Part shown: positions 36,726 through 45,822 of the stretch, one piece after another
How the letters are laid out: every line of letters begins with the position of its first letter
Position numbering within the stretch: the first letter of the stretch is position 1
NCBI GenBank assembly: GCA_963747985.1
Contig: CAVVHG010000012.1
Location: 496,001-560,000 of the forward strand
Direction of reading: 5' to 3'
From: JACADW01 sp963747985
Lineage (GTDB): Bacteria; Acidobacteriota; UBA6911
DNA length: 64,000 bases
The notes under the pieces: model-generated
Databases searched by the model: none
What the model saw: the letters and a program-made list of their open reading frames with translations, nothing else
Told to the model about the DNA's origin: nothing
Program-made: the position numbers and the translations under genes

Positions 36726-36747
36726 GCCGGCAAGAGATCTTGCCGGC
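36726..36747. promoter_or_regulatory. Perfect 9-bp stem-loop in the spy upstream region
   Basis: GCCGGCAAG (36726-36734), loop AGAT, CTTGCCGGC (36739-36747). It could be a 5'-UTR hairpin of the spy transcript or a protein-binding palindrome. No T-tract follows, so a terminator is unlikely. It is absent from the other two element copies. Nothing else is evident from 36748 to 36970. Confidence 0.5.
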
Positions 36748-36983
36748 AGAGGTGCAGACAGAAGTGATCGACAAACTGGTTTTCAATCGCGGGAAGGGAC
36801 CGGAGGGGTCATGGCGAGTCCGCCTCTGCAGCCCGGGGATCACGGGGAGACGAACGGCAATACACAGGGCTGCCGGGGCGGCCGCGACGGTGGACACCGC
36901 TCAGGGCGCCTTTCTGGCATTCAATGACCATCCGGCGATAAACGAGACCGTTTTGCTCATTCAAGCGGAAAGGAGAAACGGGA

Positions 36984-37457
36984 ATGAGATATCACAAACT
37001 GCTTATGTTAACCGTCACACTGGTGGGCGTCGCGCTCCTGCTGAGCATCCCCGCCGGAAGTACACCTTCTGCACGTCTGGGGGATGACACAGCTCAGCAG
37101 GCGCCTCCTCCACCTCCCGGTGGCCCCGGCGGCTTTAGCCCGCGTCTCCTGGAACAGCTCAGCCTCACCGACGACCAGAAGACCCGGATCAGTGCCCTGC
37201 TGGATACCCAGAGGACGGATACCCAGCCCATTCACGAAGAGTTGATGCAGGCACGCGAGTCACTCCGTACCGTCGCAGAGGCAAGCACCTATGACGACGA
37301 CGCCGTGGTCGCACAGGCGGTGATCATTGGTCAAGCGATGGCCGAACTGACGATTCACCAGACGCAGACCGAGTGGGCCATCTACCAACTGCTCACGTCG
37401 GAGCAGCGGACCAGGCTGGCCGAGGTGCGCAAACAGATGGGGCCGCCCCCCCGTTGA
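36984..37457 (+). CDS. Spy/CpxP-like periplasmic protein
   Basis: 157 residues behind an AGGAG site. A signal peptide (MRYHKLLMLTVTLVGVALLL, cut near SIPAGS) is followed by a Pro/Gly-rich linker (APPPPPGGPGG) and an all-helical domain with LEQLSLTDDQKTRI, close to the LTxxQ motif of Spy/CpxP proteins. The C-terminus is RKQMGPPPR. Spy/CpxP proteins act as periplasmic chaperones or as Cpx inhibitors, which fits the divergent CpxAR-like pair. A decayed copy of its C-terminus lies at 40841-40927. Confidence 0.8.
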   Translation: MRYHKLLMLTVTLVGVALLLSIPAGSTPSARLGDDTAQQAPPPPPGGPGGFSPRLLEQLSLTDDQKTRISALLDTQRTDTQPIHEELMQARESLRTVAEASTYDDDAVVAQAVIIGQAMAELTIHQTQTEWAIYQLLTSEQRTRLAEVRKQMGPPPR

Positions 37458-37570
37458 GGGGACTGAGTCACATCCACAATGAGGGCAGACAGGTTTTTGC
37501 CGAGGTCGCTCGCCGGGACCCTGAAATGTCCCGGCGAGCACTCGAACCTGGATTAAAGGGAGATCGGGTT

Positions 37571-40351
37571 ATGAACGCACGATCGGCAATGCCAAGCGTA
37601 GTGCTCATACTGGCACTCCATGCGTCGATCTGGCCCCGGCAGTCGTCAAGTCAGGAATACAGCATGCAAGGCGACGTCAACGGGACAGTGAAAGACACGT
37701 CGGGTGCAGTGCTTCCCGGAGTGCTCGTGTCGGTTCAAGGCTCGAATATCACGGCGAGCACCGACAACACCGGATATTTCATCCTGAAGGGGGTCCCAGC
37801 CGGAGAGGTCACCCTTACTGCTTCGCTTCCAAGCTTCGCCACGAAGGAAATTAGCGTAACCGTTCGACGGGACGTCTCCTCAAAAGTCGAAATCGTCCTG
37901 ACACTCGAATCGCAGGCATTTTCGGTGACAGTCGAGCAGATCATGCCGGAGTTGATGAGTGCGTCCGAGAGCATCGGGGTGGTCAGCGTCAAGCCGAGCC
38001 AGATAGCTGCTCTGCCCGGCCTGGGGGAAAAGGATATATTTCGCTCTATCCAGTTGATGCCGGGCGTGAGCGCGACCAACGAACAATCATCCGGCCTCTA
38101 TGTCCGCGGAGGTACGCCGGATCAGAACCTGGTCCTGCTGGATGGCTTCACAGTCTACAAAGTGGATCACTTTTTCGGCATCTTCAGCGCCTTTAACGCG
38201 AGCGCCGTCGAGGACGTGACGCTGCTCAAGGGCGGATTCGATTCCAGGTACGGGGGAAGGATCTCCAGTGTTGTGGACCTTGCGGGGAAGCCGGGCAGCA
38301 AGACGGGAATCGAGGCCGGCGGGGGTGTCAGCTTCCTGAGCTACAACGGCTACGTGGATGGTCCGATCGGGCGCAAGGTCACATTCATGCTCGCCGGGAG
38401 GAGATCGTTTCAGAGCCCGTTCAGTTCGAAGATAGAGGACAACTACACCGCTTCAGGCAACGGAGGTGGGCCGGGCGGCGGATTCGGAGGAACCCAGACC
38501 GAGCCAAGGAGCTCATTCTATGACGTCAACGGTCGCCTGACCTACACACCGAGCACCAAGGATACCCTCGTCTTCAGCCTCTATTACGGCAAAGACAACT
38601 TTGACAATTCCAGGTCCCTCGACCTCCCGGACTTCGGTTCCTCTGGAGACATCGCGTTGAACGGCGAGATCACCGACCTGGCCAAGTGGGGAAATGGCGG
38701 GACAAGCGTGAACTGGCGAAGGGACTGGATGAGCGGCTTCAGCAGCACCCTGACCTTGGCGGTTTCCCACTATTTCAAAAACGCCCACAGAAGCAACAGC
38801 ATCACAGCCGACATCAGCGGCAGCGGCAGGGATTTCGGCAACAATTCCTATGAGAACAATCGTGTCAACGACCAGACCCTCAGGTGGGCGAACAACTGGA
38901 TACTGGGACGGCACAATTACCTCGAATTCGGCGCCCAGGTCACGCGAAACGAAGTCGACTACAACTACACCTTCGACGTGGATGCCGGCAGCACCGTCCA
39001 CTCGGGCGAGGGCCTGATCTATTCCTTCTACCTGCAGGACAGGTATCAGCCCTTTTCAAGGTTTGAAATCACCCCGGGCATACGCATCAGTCGATACAGC
39101 GTGACGGATGCGACGTACGTCGAGCCGAGGCTGTCGGCGATAATTTCCGCAACCCGACGCCTGAAATTGAAGGTAGCCGGTGGACGCTACTACCAGTTCG
39201 TGAGCGACCTGGTGCGCGAGAATCCCATGGAAGGGGACCAGGATTTCTGGACACTGGCGGACAACAATACCATCCCGGTGAGCGCGGCAAATCACTACAT
39301 TGCCGGGGCCAGCTACGAATCAGACCGCTTTCTCTTTGACGTGGAAGCGTACCAGAAAGACCTCAGCGGCCTGACCCAGTTCGGAGTGTTCCGGCCACCT
39401 CCAGCCGACACGGACACATCATCGGATACGTTCGACTTCGACGATCTGTTCTTCCACGGCTCGGGAAAGGCGCGGGGCGTTGAGTTCCTGGCGCAGAAGA
39501 AGTTCGGTGCCAATACCGGGTGGATCACGTATGCGCTGGGCCGGGTGATGTACGACTTCCCGGGGATCTCATCTGCGCCGTTCCCCGCATCGCATGATTC
39601 TACTAACGAAATCAAGATTGTGGACAGCTATCGGTGGAAGAAGTTCACATTCTCGGGCAGCTGGGTCTTCGCCACCGGGAAACCGACCACGGAGCCGACC
39701 GGAGCGGAGGAGGTGGTCATGCCTGACGGACGGGTTTTCGAACGTCCCATCTTCGGCATGACAAACGGATCACGACTGCCGGACTACCATCGGCTGGATC
39801 TGTCCGCCACCTATGATTTCTACCACGGGGAATCAAGCCGCGCGAGGGCGGGCGTATCGTTCTTCAACGTCTACAATCATCACAACGTCTGGCGGCGGGA
39901 ATACCGTTATTTTGACGGCGAAGAGCTCACGACGGACGTCAACTATCTCGGCTTCACCGTGAGCGCATTTGTGAATTATGACCTCGATGTGCCTTCGGAG
40001 GACAAGAAAGCCGGTCCCGCCTGGAGCAACGGCGAGTCGAAGAAGGATGAGAACCGGCCGAAATCTGCGAAACCGGCGAAGATATACGAATTTTATGGAA
40101 ATGTCGTTTCGATGGATGACCTTCGTCTCACCGTGCGAACCCGGCAGGGCGAACGGGATTTCATCATCGTCAAGAACACGGTCAAGGGGGAACCGGAATA
40201 CGAGAAGGGTGCTTACGTGCATGTCTATTACCGACATCAAACAGACGGCAACGTCGTGACGATGATTATGCGGAAGGTCAAGAATCCGTCTCAGGTGCCG
40301 GGAACAGCTGAATCTGTTGCAGTCTCGTCAGCTCCTGGCACGATCCGATGA
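37571..40351 (+). CDS. TonB-dependent outer-membrane receptor with C-terminal extension
   Basis: 926 residues from ATG 37571 behind GGGAG. Signal peptide ~1-28. A carboxypeptidase-like regulatory domain follows (GTVKDTSGAVLPGVLVSVQG and NTGYFILKGVPAG, ~36-112). Then a plug (SIQLMPGVSATNEQSSGLYV, LLDGFTVYKVDH, LKGGFDSRYGGRISSVV; ~140-240) and a beta-barrel to about residue 808 (ending VSAFVNYDLDVP). A Lys/Glu-rich linker and about 70 residues of a small beta domain (YEFYGNVVSMDDLRLTVRT...YVHVYYRHQTDG) follow the barrel, which is unusual because barrels normally end at the terminal strand. The substrate is unknown. It may be co-transcribed with spy, 113 bp upstream. Confidence 0.88.
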   Translation: MNARSAMPSVVLILALHASIWPRQSSSQEYSMQGDVNGTVKDTSGAVLPGVLVSVQGSNITASTDNTGYFILKGVPAGEVTLTASLPSFATKEISVTVRRDVSSKVEIVLTLESQAFSVTVEQIMPELMSASESIGVVSVKPSQIAALPGLGEKDIFRSIQLMPGVSATNEQSSGLYVRGGTPDQNLVLLDGFTVYKVDHFFGIFSAFNASAVEDVTLLKGGFDSRYGGRISSVVDLAGKPGSKTGIEAGGGVSFLSYNGYVDGPIGRKVTFMLAGRRSFQSPFSSKIEDNYTASGNGGGPGGGFGGTQTEPRSSFYDVNGRLTYTPSTKDTLVFSLYYGKDNFDNSRSLDLPDFGSSGDIALNGEITDLAKWGNGGTSVNWRRDWMSGFSSTLTLAVSHYFKNAHRSNSITADISGSGRDFGNNSYENNRVNDQTLRWANNWILGRHNYLEFGAQVTRNEVDYNYTFDVDAGSTVHSGEGLIYSFYLQDRYQPFSRFEITPGIRISRYSVTDATYVEPRLSAIISATRRLKLKVAGGRYYQFVSDLVRENPMEGDQDFWTLADNNTIPVSAANHYIAGASYESDRFLFDVEAYQKDLSGLTQFGVFRPPPADTDTSSDTFDFDDLFFHGSGKARGVEFLAQKKFGANTGWITYALGRVMYDFPGISSAPFPASHDSTNEIKIVDSYRWKKFTFSGSWVFATGKPTTEPTGAEEVVMPDGRVFERPIFGMTNGSRLPDYHRLDLSATYDFYHGESSRARAGVSFFNVYNHHNVWRREYRYFDGEELTTDVNYLGFTVSAFVNYDLDVPSEDKKAGPAWSNGESKKDENRPKSAKPAKIYEFYGNVVSMDDLRLTVRTRQGERDFIIVKNTVKGEPEYEKGAYVHVYYRHQTDGNVVTMIMRKVKNPSQVPGTAESVAVSSAPGTIR

Positions 40352-40361
40352 CTTCCCCCAA

Positions 40362-40416
40362 GGATCTGACCCTGGACAAGCGATCTCGGACCGGATTCGC
40401 GGTCAGGGTCAGATCC
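40362..40416. terminator. 13-bp perfect inverted repeat after the TonB receptor gene
   Basis: GGATCTGACCCTG (40362-40374) pairs perfectly with CAGGGTCAGATCC (40404-40416) across 29 nt. It starts 10 bp after the receptor stop, which favours a terminator or RNA-stabilising hairpin. The right arm and following bases resemble 45647-45673 upstream of the intact beta-barrel gene, so it also belongs to a duplicated block. Confidence 0.55.
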
Positions 40417-40453
40417 CGATTTTCAATACAATTCCTGGACAGGGGAGAGTCAG

Positions 40454-40599
40454 ATAAGGAGAATCCTGCTGCTTGCCGTGATACTGCTTGCGGCATCAGT
40501 GTCTGCGCCTGCCCAGGACGAGTATCGGAAGTTCAAGCTCGCGGGGATGTTCAATATCCTTCGTACCGATATAGACAACCCAGTTAATCAGACTATGTG
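40454..40599 (+). pseudogene. Truncated remnant of the small outer-membrane beta-barrel gene
   Basis: From 40454 the frame matches the N-terminus of the intact gene at 45823: LLLAVILLAASVSAPAQDE, then LAGMFNILRTDID and NQTM (intact: LLLASAPGYAQDE, VAGMFNLLRADID, NQTM). The start codon has become ATA in the same context (intact CAGATGAGG, here CAGATAAGG). Homology stops after NQTM at about 40599, about 24 bp before the copy-2 upstream element. The remaining ~150 codons are missing, so it cannot make the barrel. Confidence 0.8.
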
Positions 40600-40622
40600 C
40601 AGCGCTCATGGAAAGTGGCTGA

Positions 40623-40685
40623 TTTTACCACTTCTTAACAAAAATCCTGAGTGGCGCAATGTAGCTTTTGCACGTATCCGGTGTT
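40623..40685. repeat. Conserved upstream element, copy 2
   Basis: Similar to 36651-36713 and 46423-46485; the run ACAAAAATCCTGAG is identical to copy 1. It sits between the beta-barrel remnant and the spy remnant, about 300 bp upstream of the first kelch gene, and contains the degenerate box TTTAC-N6-TTAAC (40624-40639). Confidence 0.7.
40624..40639 (-). promoter_or_regulatory. CpxR-box-like site, one half degenerate
   Basis: On the minus strand GTTAA, six bases, GTAAA (plus-strand TTTAC 40624-40628 and TTAAC 40635-40639), at the same place in the repeated element as the perfect site at 36652-36667. Confidence 0.45.
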
Positions 40686-40840
40686 GTTTGTTTTGCCACT
40701 GGCGTGATTCTGGCCGGGAGCGTACTCTTTTGGTCCTGCGTGTCGGTAGAGCTCAGCCGGGCCCTGGGGGGCCAGATCAGTGCCTCCTGGGTGCGCACAT
40801 CCAGGACGTGGCCTAACCGACCGTCCTCCGGGCGGGAACC

Positions 40841-40927
40841 GAGGCGGCCATTTACGAACTGCTCACCACAGGGAAGCGAGTCAGGTTGACCGGATTGCGC
40901 AAGCAGGTGGGATCGCCCCCATTATGA
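40841..40927 (+). pseudogene. Remnant of the 3' end of a spy/cpxP-like gene
   Basis: 28 codons plus TGA match the C-terminus of the intact gene: AAIYELLTTGKRVRL and LRKQVGSPPL against WAIYQLLTSEQRTRL and VRKQMGPPPR. A stop (TAA at 40813-40815) lies upstream in the region and no signal peptide or helical core is recognisable in this frame. The piece ends 60 bp before the first kelch gene. It shows that a spy copy once stood between the element and the kelch gene. Confidence 0.75.
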
Positions 40928-40987
40928 GGCGGGGGAGTCACCCGCTCCGTTACTCTGGATCGCGCTGATTCAACAGGAGTCGCAGAC

Positions 40988-43900
40988 ATGTTTGCAGAAG
41001 GCAGGGTCAGGTCTTTCGTACTCGTATCTTTCCTTGGTCTCGCTCTGTCCTCGATTGTCCCCGTTGCTCTTGGGCAGGTCCGAGCTTACGCAAAGGTCGA
41101 TCCGAACGCGGCCGCGACGGACGGTTCGGCAGATGTTTATGGTGCCGACACGGGGATCTTCACACCTGCTGCAGGGACGATGGTTGTCGCCCGGATGTCA
41201 CACGCGGCGGCGTTGCTCCAAAATGGAAAGGTTCTCATAACGGGCGGCTACAACGGCGGTTACCTGGGCTCGGCTGAGCTCTACGATCCCAACCCTGGTA
41301 CCTTCACTGCCACATCCGGAGACATGACAGCTGCCCGAGCGGAGCACACCGCCACGGTACTCCAAAACGGCCATGTTCTCGTGGTTGGAGGAACCGGCGG
41401 CTCGACGATCGTCAGCAGCGCCGAGATCTACGACCCCTCCGACGACACTTTCACGGCGAACAGCACGTCGCCCGTCGCCGCACGCAGCGGCCACACCGCG
41501 ACGCTGCTTTCGGATGGGACTGTTCTGATTGTAGGCGGTTACAGCGGAAGCAGTCATCTCAACTCGGCTGAGATCTACGATCCGGATGATGGGAGCTTCA
41601 AAGTTACGGGATCCATGAAAGACGAAAGGTCGGGTCATACGGCCACGCTGCTTTCCGACGGCAGGGTCTTGGTTGTCGGCGGCCGCAACACCGCCGGCTA
41701 CCTGAGTTCGGCGGAAATATACGACCCGTCGACCCAGAAGTTCACCGCCACCTCTGCGATGGCAACGACCCGCCGTGGTCATTCAGCGACTCTGCTTTCG
41801 AGCGGCAAGGTGCTCATTGCCGGCGGTTTCAATGGTTCCTATCTCAATGCTGCCGAATTGTACGATCCTGCGACAGGCAAGTTCGCGAACATCTCGGGGG
41901 CCATGACCGAGGCCCGGGAGGGACACCAGGCAGTGTTGTTGTCCACCGGCAAAGTGCTGTTAACGGGCGGCCGCAACGACCGCTACCTTGCCTCAGCAGA
42001 ATTGTACGACCCCGCTGCCGGCACCTTTGCCCCATCTACAACCTCGATGGCGGTTGCACGACAACTGCACACGGCCACCGTGCTCTCCGACGGCAGGGTC
42101 CTGCTTGCCGGAGGCTTGAACGTGAGCCTGCTCACGTTCGATGTAAACCTCAACGCCAGTGACAATATAGCTCCGAACATTGTCATGTCGAGCGACTCCC
42201 GCACCGGTTTTGTAGCCTACACAGGCTCGGGTGTCGTTGTTGCTTTTTCCACTGCTACAGGTGAGGTTCTGAAGAAGATTGAAACAGGTGGCCATCCGGC
42301 GTCTGCGACAGCCACGCCGGACGGAAAGACTCTTGCGGTTGTTTCTGTCCTGGAAAACAGGATCTTTCTGATCGACATGGAGGCGCTGACGCTGAAGTCT
42401 ACGTATTCGTTCGACAACGCGTCGTTCGGGTTTGGAAGCATCATCACGCCTTCCCCTGATGGGCAGTACGGATACGTCTCCTCGACCGGAACAGGGGAAG
42501 TGCTCAAGTTCGGAGTTTCGAGCGGACAGGTAGCTGGGCGGCTAAAAGGTCTGAACGCGCCTGCCCAGATCACGGTGACGCCGGATGGAGCGACCCTGTT
42601 GGTGGTGGATGTCACGGGAATGCAGCTGGTTTTCGCGGACACGGGATCCATGACGCGCAAGTCCGCCCTTGATCCGAGAAAGACGGTCACTTCCGCAACC
42701 CTGTCCATATTTAACAAGGCAGTCCTGGACCCGACGGGAACATTTGCTGTCCTTGCAGTCAGGAGCGCGGGGGGGAGCGGATATGCCGGCTCTATAATTG
42801 TGTTCAAGGTTCCCTCCGGTGAGATCCTTTACTCCGGAACCATCGGCTCCCAGCCCGGATTTACAGGGCTGAGGCCAAACGGGCAGGACTGGGTTATTCT
42901 CAACGAATTCAGCATTTCGCTCGTCACGGTCAACGACCCGGGCGCCAAGCAGGAAATCGCAACCGCGCAGGGCTACCCGTTGGGTTCGGCGAATATCGCG
43001 TTCTCGCCGGACTCGACCTACGCCTACTACGTTTCTTCGGCATCGGACCTGGTTTTTCAGCACAACCTTTCCACCCAGGGAGTGGTCGGGCAGGTCCTCG
43101 TCGGAGACTCGCCGAACAGGGGTCTGGAGCAGCCCGTCACCGTGGCGGTCACTCCGGACGGCAAGACGATTGCCGCGCTGGAATTCATCGGTAACAGGGT
43201 TGATTTGCTGACACAAGCCACCACGCTGGAGGGTACCAAGTTCGTGCTCTCCGGGAATCAGTTCTCCGGTGTCAGCCTTGTCAACTTATCGAATCAATCC
43301 ACTACCTTCACTATGTACGCGCTCGACAACTACGGCCAGGTCATATCCGCGGACAGCCTGGTGAATCCGGTCGAAATGACGGTGCCCGCGAATGGTCAGA
43401 TTTCAGCGACCCTATCGGAAATCTTCAATTTTGGCACGTCGACGGACCACGCGGGCAGGCTCGAGGTTTTCGCCGACCAGCCCAGGGTGGCCGGGTACAT
43501 TTCGGTCGGCAGGATAGCTGCCACATGGTTCGGCTACTACCTGAGCCAGATGGACGGGTCGCCGATGTTTACCAAGCGACTTTACGACTGGGTCATCCCG
43601 GAGGTCGCGACTGCGAGTGCAGAGCCTGTCCTGTTCGACATTGTGAGCAGCAACTACGCGCAGCAGACGTACGACCTGAAGCACTACTCCCAGGACGGAA
43701 CGCTCGCTGAAGAAAAGGCCGGCCAAATAGCCTATCCCACAAACCGGACCGAGCAGGAATTCTCGACCATTTTCACTTCGTCCGGCGCCAAGACCGTGCT
43801 CATCACGGGAGGAAAGAATGACAGCTCGACGGTACTTTCCTCTGCGGAGAGGTTCGACACGTCCTCGACGGTGTTCGGCTCCACGGCAGCAATGACCGGA

Positions 43901-45586
43901 GTGCGCCAGGGACACACTGCCACCCTGTTGTTTGACCAGAAAGTACTGATCGCTGGAGGGGAAAGCAGCAGCACGGTCCTCAACACTGCTGAAAAGTACG
44001 ATCTCTCGGCAGGGACGTTCACGGCGACCACGGGCACGATGACCACGAGTCGGACCGGTCACACCGCAACTCGCCTTCCGAGCGGCAAAGTATTAGTTGC
44101 AGGAGGCAAGGACACCTCCTCGGAAACCGCAACAGCGGAAATATACGATCCTGACGGGGACACTTTTTCCTCGACTGCGGGCCCGATGCCTTATGCCCGG
44201 ACCGCACACACGGCCACGCTCCTGTCCAGCGGCAAGGTGCTGGTATCCGGAGGGATGAGCGGGAGTACTGCCATCTCGCACAGTGAGCTGTTCAATCCTG
44301 AAACCGGGCTGTTCGAGACCACAGGGACCATGGTGTCGGCCCGCGCGCACCAAACCGCCACGAGGCTATCCGATGGCCGGGTGTTGCTGGCTGGTGGATA
44401 CAACGGCACTGACTACCTCAAGACGGCCGAGATTTACGACCCGGCGAAGGGGACCTACGCCGCGGCGTCGGGCAGCATGGGCGCACAGCGAGGGTACCAC
44501 ACGGCCACCCTCCTTTCGGATGGCACGGTCCTCCTTGCCGGCGGCTCGGACGCCAATGGTGCGGTCCAGACCGCGGAACTGTACGACCCGTCGGCCGACG
44601 CCTTCACCCTCCTCTCAGACCAGATGATTTCGCCGCGGACCGGGCACACTGCAACCCTGGTTTCGAAAGACGAAGTCGTCCTGATCGGGGGTAGTAACGG
44701 GACCGGTGTGCTAGATACCGCGGAAACTTACCATGTCAGTTCCAGGACTTTCACGAATGTCGCGAGTACCATGGCTTCAAGTCGCACCGGTCATACCGCA
44801 ACCGGGCTGGAGTTCAGCGGCGAAGGGTACGTACGGGCCACCAGCAAGGGGGGTCTCCTGTTTACGGAGTACTACAGTTCGACCAGGGACAATGCGGCCA
44901 TGAACGGCATCGACGTGAGCAAGTACGCGGGCGTCACCAGGCTTTACTCGCCGCAATTTGCCAACATCGGTTCGTTCAAGACCTACCTGAACCTGATAAA
45001 TGCAAATCCGGACCAGGACGCTCAGGTGACGATAACGCTCCATGCGCCCGACGGACATGTATTGGGCGACTCCCTCTACTACACGTTGGCGCGCAACGCA
45101 AGACTGCGCGGTAACCTCAACGATCTGTTCGCGAGCAACCCTGCGGTCCGGAACGCGCAGGGATGGCTCGAGGTCTCGAGTTCCTGCGATCGCCTGGTCG
45201 GTACGGTCAGCTTCAACAACAGCGACGACACGTACCTTACCTCTTTTGAGCTGTCCGGGACGCCTCTGAAACACTTCGTATTTCCGCTGACGACGGAAGA
45301 CAGCCAATACCAGACGGCGATAGCGATCCTGAACCCGAACGATGTGTCCGGTACCGTGACGGTGGAACTCTGGAATCCCAACGGTTCGATCGATCACACG
45401 GCGGTTCTGACTCTTCAGCCGCACTCACGTATGGCCGAGTACCTGAGCGACCTGTTTCCGGGCATGCAGCCGCGGGTTGAAGGGAACATCCGGATCGGAT
45501 CGGATCAGCCGTTGTACGGCGTCGGTCTGATAAATGACCGGGAGCTTCATTTTCTCACTGCGATGCCGGCGATTCCCTACCCGTAA
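40988..45586 (+). CDS. Giant secreted protein: two nested kelch arrays in a beta-propeller/beta-sandwich scaffold (kelch protein 1)
   Basis: 1,532 residues behind AGGAG, with a signal peptide cut near residue 29 (VALG-QVR). Residues ~47-378 hold seven kelch motifs (pattern SAEIYDPxxxxF...GHTATLLSDGxVLIxGG). Residues ~383-745 form a YVTN/WD-like propeller (SSTGTGEVLKF, VTPDGATLLVVD). From ~750 come four beta-sandwich repeats of about 90 residues with NxxDGxxxxxLxxLF...GWLEV-type patterns. A second seven-motif kelch array (~935-1274) interrupts the second of these. The conserved end reads LTAMPAIPYP. No membrane anchor or sortase-like signal is seen. It is paralogous to 46551-51155 and, without kelch, to 60653-63196. 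It may bind a ligand or surface outside the cell; the function is unknown. Confidence 0.85.
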   Translation: MFAEGRVRSFVLVSFLGLALSSIVPVALGQVRAYAKVDPNAAATDGSADVYGADTGIFTPAAGTMVVARMSHAAALLQNGKVLITGGYNGGYLGSAELYDPNPGTFTATSGDMTAARAEHTATVLQNGHVLVVGGTGGSTIVSSAEIYDPSDDTFTANSTSPVAARSGHTATLLSDGTVLIVGGYSGSSHLNSAEIYDPDDGSFKVTGSMKDERSGHTATLLSDGRVLVVGGRNTAGYLSSAEIYDPSTQKFTATSAMATTRRGHSATLLSSGKVLIAGGFNGSYLNAAELYDPATGKFANISGAMTEAREGHQAVLLSTGKVLLTGGRNDRYLASAELYDPAAGTFAPSTTSMAVARQLHTATVLSDGRVLLAGGLNVSLLTFDVNLNASDNIAPNIVMSSDSRTGFVAYTGSGVVVAFSTATGEVLKKIETGGHPASATATPDGKTLAVVSVLENRIFLIDMEALTLKSTYSFDNASFGFGSIITPSPDGQYGYVSSTGTGEVLKFGVSSGQVAGRLKGLNAPAQITVTPDGATLLVVDVTGMQLVFADTGSMTRKSALDPRKTVTSATLSIFNKAVLDPTGTFAVLAVRSAGGSGYAGSIIVFKVPSGEILYSGTIGSQPGFTGLRPNGQDWVILNEFSISLVTVNDPGAKQEIATAQGYPLGSANIAFSPDSTYAYYVSSASDLVFQHNLSTQGVVGQVLVGDSPNRGLEQPVTVAVTPDGKTIAALEFIGNRVDLLTQATTLEGTKFVLSGNQFSGVSLVNLSNQSTTFTMYALDNYGQVISADSLVNPVEMTVPANGQISATLSEIFNFGTSTDHAGRLEVFADQPRVAGYISVGRIAATWFGYYLSQMDGSPMFTKRLYDWVIPEVATASAEPVLFDIVSSNYAQQTYDLKHYSQDGTLAEEKAGQIAYPTNRTEQEFSTIFTSSGAKTVLITGGKNDSSTVLSSAERFDTSSTVFGSTAAMTGVRQGHTATLLFDQKVLIAGGESSSTVLNTAEKYDLSAGTFTATTGTMTTSRTGHTATRLPSGKVLVAGGKDTSSETATAEIYDPDGDTFSSTAGPMPYARTAHTATLLSSGKVLVSGGMSGSTAISHSELFNPETGLFETTGTMVSARAHQTATRLSDGRVLLAGGYNGTDYLKTAEIYDPAKGTYAAASGSMGAQRGYHTATLLSDGTVLLAGGSDANGAVQTAELYDPSADAFTLLSDQMISPRTGHTATLVSKDEVVLIGGSNGTGVLDTAETYHVSSRTFTNVASTMASSRTGHTATGLEFSGEGYVRATSKGGLLFTEYYSSTRDNAAMNGIDVSKYAGVTRLYSPQFANIGSFKTYLNLINANPDQDAQVTITLHAPDGHVLGDSLYYTLARNARLRGNLNDLFASNPAVRNAQGWLEVSSSCDRLVGTVSFNNSDDTYLTSFELSGTPLKHFVFPLTTEDSQYQTAIAILNPNDVSGTVTVELWNPNGSIDHTAVLTLQPHSRMAEYLSDLFPGMQPRVEGNIRIGSDQPLYGVGLINDRELHFLTAMPAIPYP

Positions 45587-45822
45587 CAGGGACGCCGCAA
45601 AGCTTACTGCAGTGCAGGCAGGTCGGGGAGACGGAACATGCTGTTTCAGGGGCAGATCCCGATTCTTGATATCTTGCCGCCATCCCGGCGGCATGACTCC
45701 TGGACCTATGGAATCGAGCTCCGACAAGGCGGAACAGATCAGAACAGGCTTTCCAACCATAGGCTTGAGCTGAAGCCCCTGCTTGTTTCCAGAATCCATT
45801 CCTTTACAGGAGAGAGAACCAG

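Noticed and set aside
36590..37087. 165-aa open frame across the spy upstream region
   Set aside because: It crosses the divergent regulatory region and overlaps spy in another frame; no signal peptide or domain was seen.
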